Assembly (NCBI GenBank): GCA_958403605.1
Contig: CATXYA010000138.1
Coordinates: 1-5,773 of the forward strand
Direction of reading: 5' to 3'
Origin: an uncultured Oscillospiraceae bacterium
GTDB lineage: Bacteria > Bacillota > Clostridia > Oscillospirales > Ruminococcaceae
DNA: 5,773 nt
A program made the position numbers and the translations under genes. Of the stretch, positions 4,681-5,773 are shown one piece after another; positions within the stretch are counted from its first letter, which is position 1; every line of letters starts with the position of its first letter. The notes under the pieces were generated by a model. The model was not told the DNA's origin. It ran no database searches and saw nothing but the letters and a program-made list of their open reading frames with translations.

Positions 4681-5205
4681 ATGCAGACAGAACCCGTCGC
4701 CAACGATCCTCATTTTACCGCCGGCTACGCCGATTCCAGCCCCTGGCCCCTGCTCACGGTGCGGGAGCCGAACCTGCACGACGCCGCGCTGCTGGCCGAA
4801 GACTACGCGGGCGCAGACGGCGAGATGACCGCCGTGCTGCAGTATCTCTATCACCACACCGTCACCAAGCGGTACCCCGACGTGGCCGAGGCGCTGGAAA
4901 AAATCTCCGTGGTGGAGATGATGCACATGGAAAAGCTGGCCAACGCCATCTTACAGCTGGGCGGAGACCCGCGCTTTGCCGCCCGCAAAACCGCCTGGAC
5001 GGCGGACAACGTCCAATACGGCGGCAGCCTGGCGGAGGCGCTGCATCTGGACCTGGCCTCGGAATACGCCGCCATCCGCCATTACCAGGCGCACATGCGC
5101 GCAGTGCGGGAACCGGGCGTCCGGGAACTGCTGGCGCGCATCGTGCGCGATGAAGAAGTGCATGTGCGCTGCTTTCAAACGCTGCTGGCGAAATACGGCA
5201 TGTGA
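4681..5205 (+). CDS. Ferritin-like four-helix di-metal protein
   Basis: This 174-residue soluble protein shows the full ligand pattern of the ferritin-like superfamily: Glu48 in helix 1, Glu79-x-x-His82 (VVEMMHMEK) in helix 2, Glu128 in helix 3 (ASEYAAIRHY), and Glu158-x-x-His161 (RDEEVHVRCF) in helix 4. The E...ExxH...E...ExxH arrangement binds two irons or manganese ions in bacterioferritin, rubrerythrin and related proteins. There is no rubredoxin-type CxxC domain, so it is not a classical rubrerythrin. About 40 residues precede helix 1 and resemble no part I recognise. The ATG at 4681 follows AAAGGAG (4665-4671) by 9 nt; a TTG codon directly before it is less well spaced. There is no clear promoter or terminator in the 54-nt gap after hemW, so co-transcription is likely. 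Possible roles are iron handling, peroxide reduction or manganese-catalase-like activity; the sequence alone does not decide. Confidence 0.84.
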   Translation: MQTEPVANDPHFTAGYADSSPWPLLTVREPNLHDAALLAEDYAGADGEMTAVLQYLYHHTVTKRYPDVAEALEKISVVEMMHMEKLANAILQLGGDPRFAARKTAWTADNVQYGGSLAEALHLDLASEYAAIRHYQAHMRAVREPGVRELLARIVRDEEVHVRCFQTLLAKYGM

Positions 5206-5235
5206 CGGCGGAGGGGACGTCTCTCCGCTTCAAAA

Positions 5236-5274
5236 GGAAAAGCGCCCGGTAACAGCTTACCGGGCGCTTTTTCC
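5236..5274. terminator. Bidirectional rho-independent terminator between convergent genes
   Basis: A perfect 15-bp stem, AAAAGCGCCCGGTAA (5238-5252) with TTACCGGGCGCTTTT (5257-5271), is closed by a CAGC loop. A T tract follows on the plus strand, and TTTTCCTTTT follows on the minus strand. It can end both the hemW/ferritin-like transcript and the opposing YtxH-like gene, whose stop codon is at 5278-5280. Confidence 0.93.
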
Positions 5275-5277
5275 TGC

Positions 5278-5466
5278 TTAGAAGCTCTGGATCATTTTGT
5301 CCAGGGACACCATGGCTTTTTCCGCTCCGTGAGCGGCCTTTTTCATGGTCTTCTTCAGCTCTTTCGGGCTTTTCTGGGCGGCATAGGCGCCCACGGCGCC
5401 CAGGGCCGCGCCGGCCATGACGCCCATCGCGGCGCCCTTGGCCATGTTTTTGGAATTCTTGGTCAT
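5278..5466 (-). CDS. Small YtxH-like protein with a glycine/alanine-rich hydrophobic segment
   Basis: A 62-residue protein. Residues 1-10 are polar and basic. Residues 11-30 form a Gly/Ala/Met-rich hydrophobic segment (GAAMGVMAGAALGAVGAYAA) with small-residue spacing typical of a packed membrane helix or hairpin. Residues 32-50 are lysine-rich and look amphipathic, and the tail ends in LDKMIQSF. This is the general plan of small YtxH/DUF-type envelope or stress proteins in Firmicutes, but I cannot assign a function. The ATG at 5466 is preceded by AGAGGGG about 7 nt upstream. The frame remains open to 5541, but that extension lacks a good ribosome binding site. It converges on the ferritin-like gene and shares its terminator. 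A TAGAAT (5507-5502, minus strand) is a possible -10, with no convincing -35. Confidence 0.72.
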   Translation of the reverse strand: MTKNSKNMAKGAAMGVMAGAALGAVGAYAAQKSPKELKKTMKKAAHGAEKAMVSLDKMIQSF

Positions 5467-5576
5467 TGCCAATCCCCTCTTTTTTGATTTTTTTCGTCCT
5501 GATTCTAGCTTGCCCGCTTCGCAGGGAAACTTGCAGAGCAATTTTTTCCTTTTTCACACCTTTTCCAAATTGTTTG

Positions 5577-5585
5577 TGTTATACT
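5577..5585 (+). promoter_or_regulatory. Extended -10 promoter for the pyridoxamine kinase gene
   Basis: TATACT (5580-5585) is preceded by TGT, giving an extended -10 (TGn). No good -35 lies at the normal distance; TTCACA at 5553-5558 is a near match but 21 nt away. The predicted start near 5592 gives a leader of about 26 nt. The surrounding 151-bp gap is AT-rich and is the divergent control region with the YtxH-like gene. Confidence 0.5.
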
Positions 5586-5617
5586 AAAGATGTATCGAAT
5601 CAAAAGGGGGACATGCC

Positions 5618-5773
5618 ATGGCCGGGAAACGCGTGCTGTGCGTCCAGGATTTATCCTGTGTGGGGCGCTGCAGCCTGGCGGTGGTGCTGCCGGTGCTGTG
5701 CGCCTGCGGCCATATGGCCTGCCCGCTGCCCACGGCGCTGCTGAGCACGCATACCGGCGGCTTCGGCACCCCC
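5618..5773 (+). CDS. Pyridoxamine/pyridoxal kinase (PdxK/PdxY-like), N-terminal part
   Basis: The first 52 residues of a ribokinase-fold kinase are visible; the rest lies beyond the window. VLCVQDLSCVGRCSL (residues 6-20) matches the N-terminal beta-strand and substrate-loop region of bacterial pyridoxal/pyridoxamine kinases, and PLPTALLSTHTGGFGTP (36-52) matches their conserved segment ending in STHTGGF. Such enzymes phosphorylate pyridoxal, pyridoxamine or pyridoxine with ATP in the salvage of PLP. The ATG at 5618 follows AGGGGG (5605-5610) by 7 nt. A neighbouring ATG at 5613 is in another frame. The ATP-binding and catalytic residues are near the C-terminus and cannot be checked. A hydroxymethylpyrimidine-kinase relative is possible but less likely given the STHTGGF segment. 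Confidence 0.88.
   Translation, partial: MAGKRVLCVQDLSCVGRCSLAVVLPVLCACGHMACPLPTALLSTHTGGFGTP

Noticed and set aside
4862..5557. Long minus-strand open frame spanning the ferritin-like gene and the YtxH-like gene
   Set aside because: It runs across the bidirectional terminator and through two better-supported genes in other frames.
5561..5579. Short inverted repeat around CCAAATTGTTTG in front of the kinase promoter
   Set aside because: Arms of only four bases in AT-rich DNA; expected by chance.
1..5773. CRISPR array, tRNA, transposase, toxin-antitoxin or defence system
   Set aside because: No repeated spacer array, cloverleaf, transposase motif or recognisable defence gene was found on either strand. 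The only sizeable direct repeat is the rpsI-end duplication.

Overview
The window is GC-rich chromosomal housekeeping DNA from a Gram-positive anaerobe, most probably a Clostridia member of the Oscillospiraceae/Ruminococcaceae type (the Faecalibacterium/Subdoligranulum/Gemmiger neighbourhood). The reasons are strong AGGAGG-type ribosome binding sites on nearly every gene, GTG and TTG starts, sigma-A promoters in AT-rich gaps between GC-rich genes, and clostridial-looking HemW and pyridoxamine kinase N-termini. The lineage is inferred from style and protein flavour, not from a search.

Layout. Positions 1-2070 hold a minus-strand operon read right to left: alanine racemase (alr, GTG start), a nicotinamidase-type cysteine hydrolase whose start lies 2 nt after the alr stop, and an alpha/beta hydrolase cut off by the left edge. 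A 282-bp divergent control region (2071-2352) carries a minus-strand promoter for alr and a near-consensus plus-strand promoter, with A-tracts upstream, for rplM-rpsI (ribosomal proteins L13 and S9). The rplM leader contains two back-to-back hairpins, a possible autoregulatory L13 leader. Downstream of rpsI come a strong terminator, a 72-bp non-coding spacer, and a second, slightly diverged copy of the last codons of rpsI plus its terminator. Then follow hemW (radical-SAM heme chaperone, TTG start, own promoter overlapped by an inverted repeat) and a ferritin-like four-helix protein with a complete di-metal ligand set. A bidirectional terminator separates that gene from a convergent small YtxH-like protein on the minus strand. 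The window ends in the first 52 codons of a pyridoxamine/pyridoxal kinase with its own promoter.

Functional themes. alr supplies D-alanine for peptidoglycan and uses PLP, the cofactor salvaged by the kinase at the right end. The cysteine hydrolase probably acts in NAD salvage. HemW and the ferritin-like protein form a plausible heme/iron pair. None of these links is proven by the sequence.

I see no CRISPR array, transposase, tRNA, toxin-antitoxin pair or defence system. The most unusual feature is the duplicated rpsI 3' end with its terminator (3160-3263 and 3336-3437), which could be a tandem duplication or the scar of an element that integrated at the end of rpsI.
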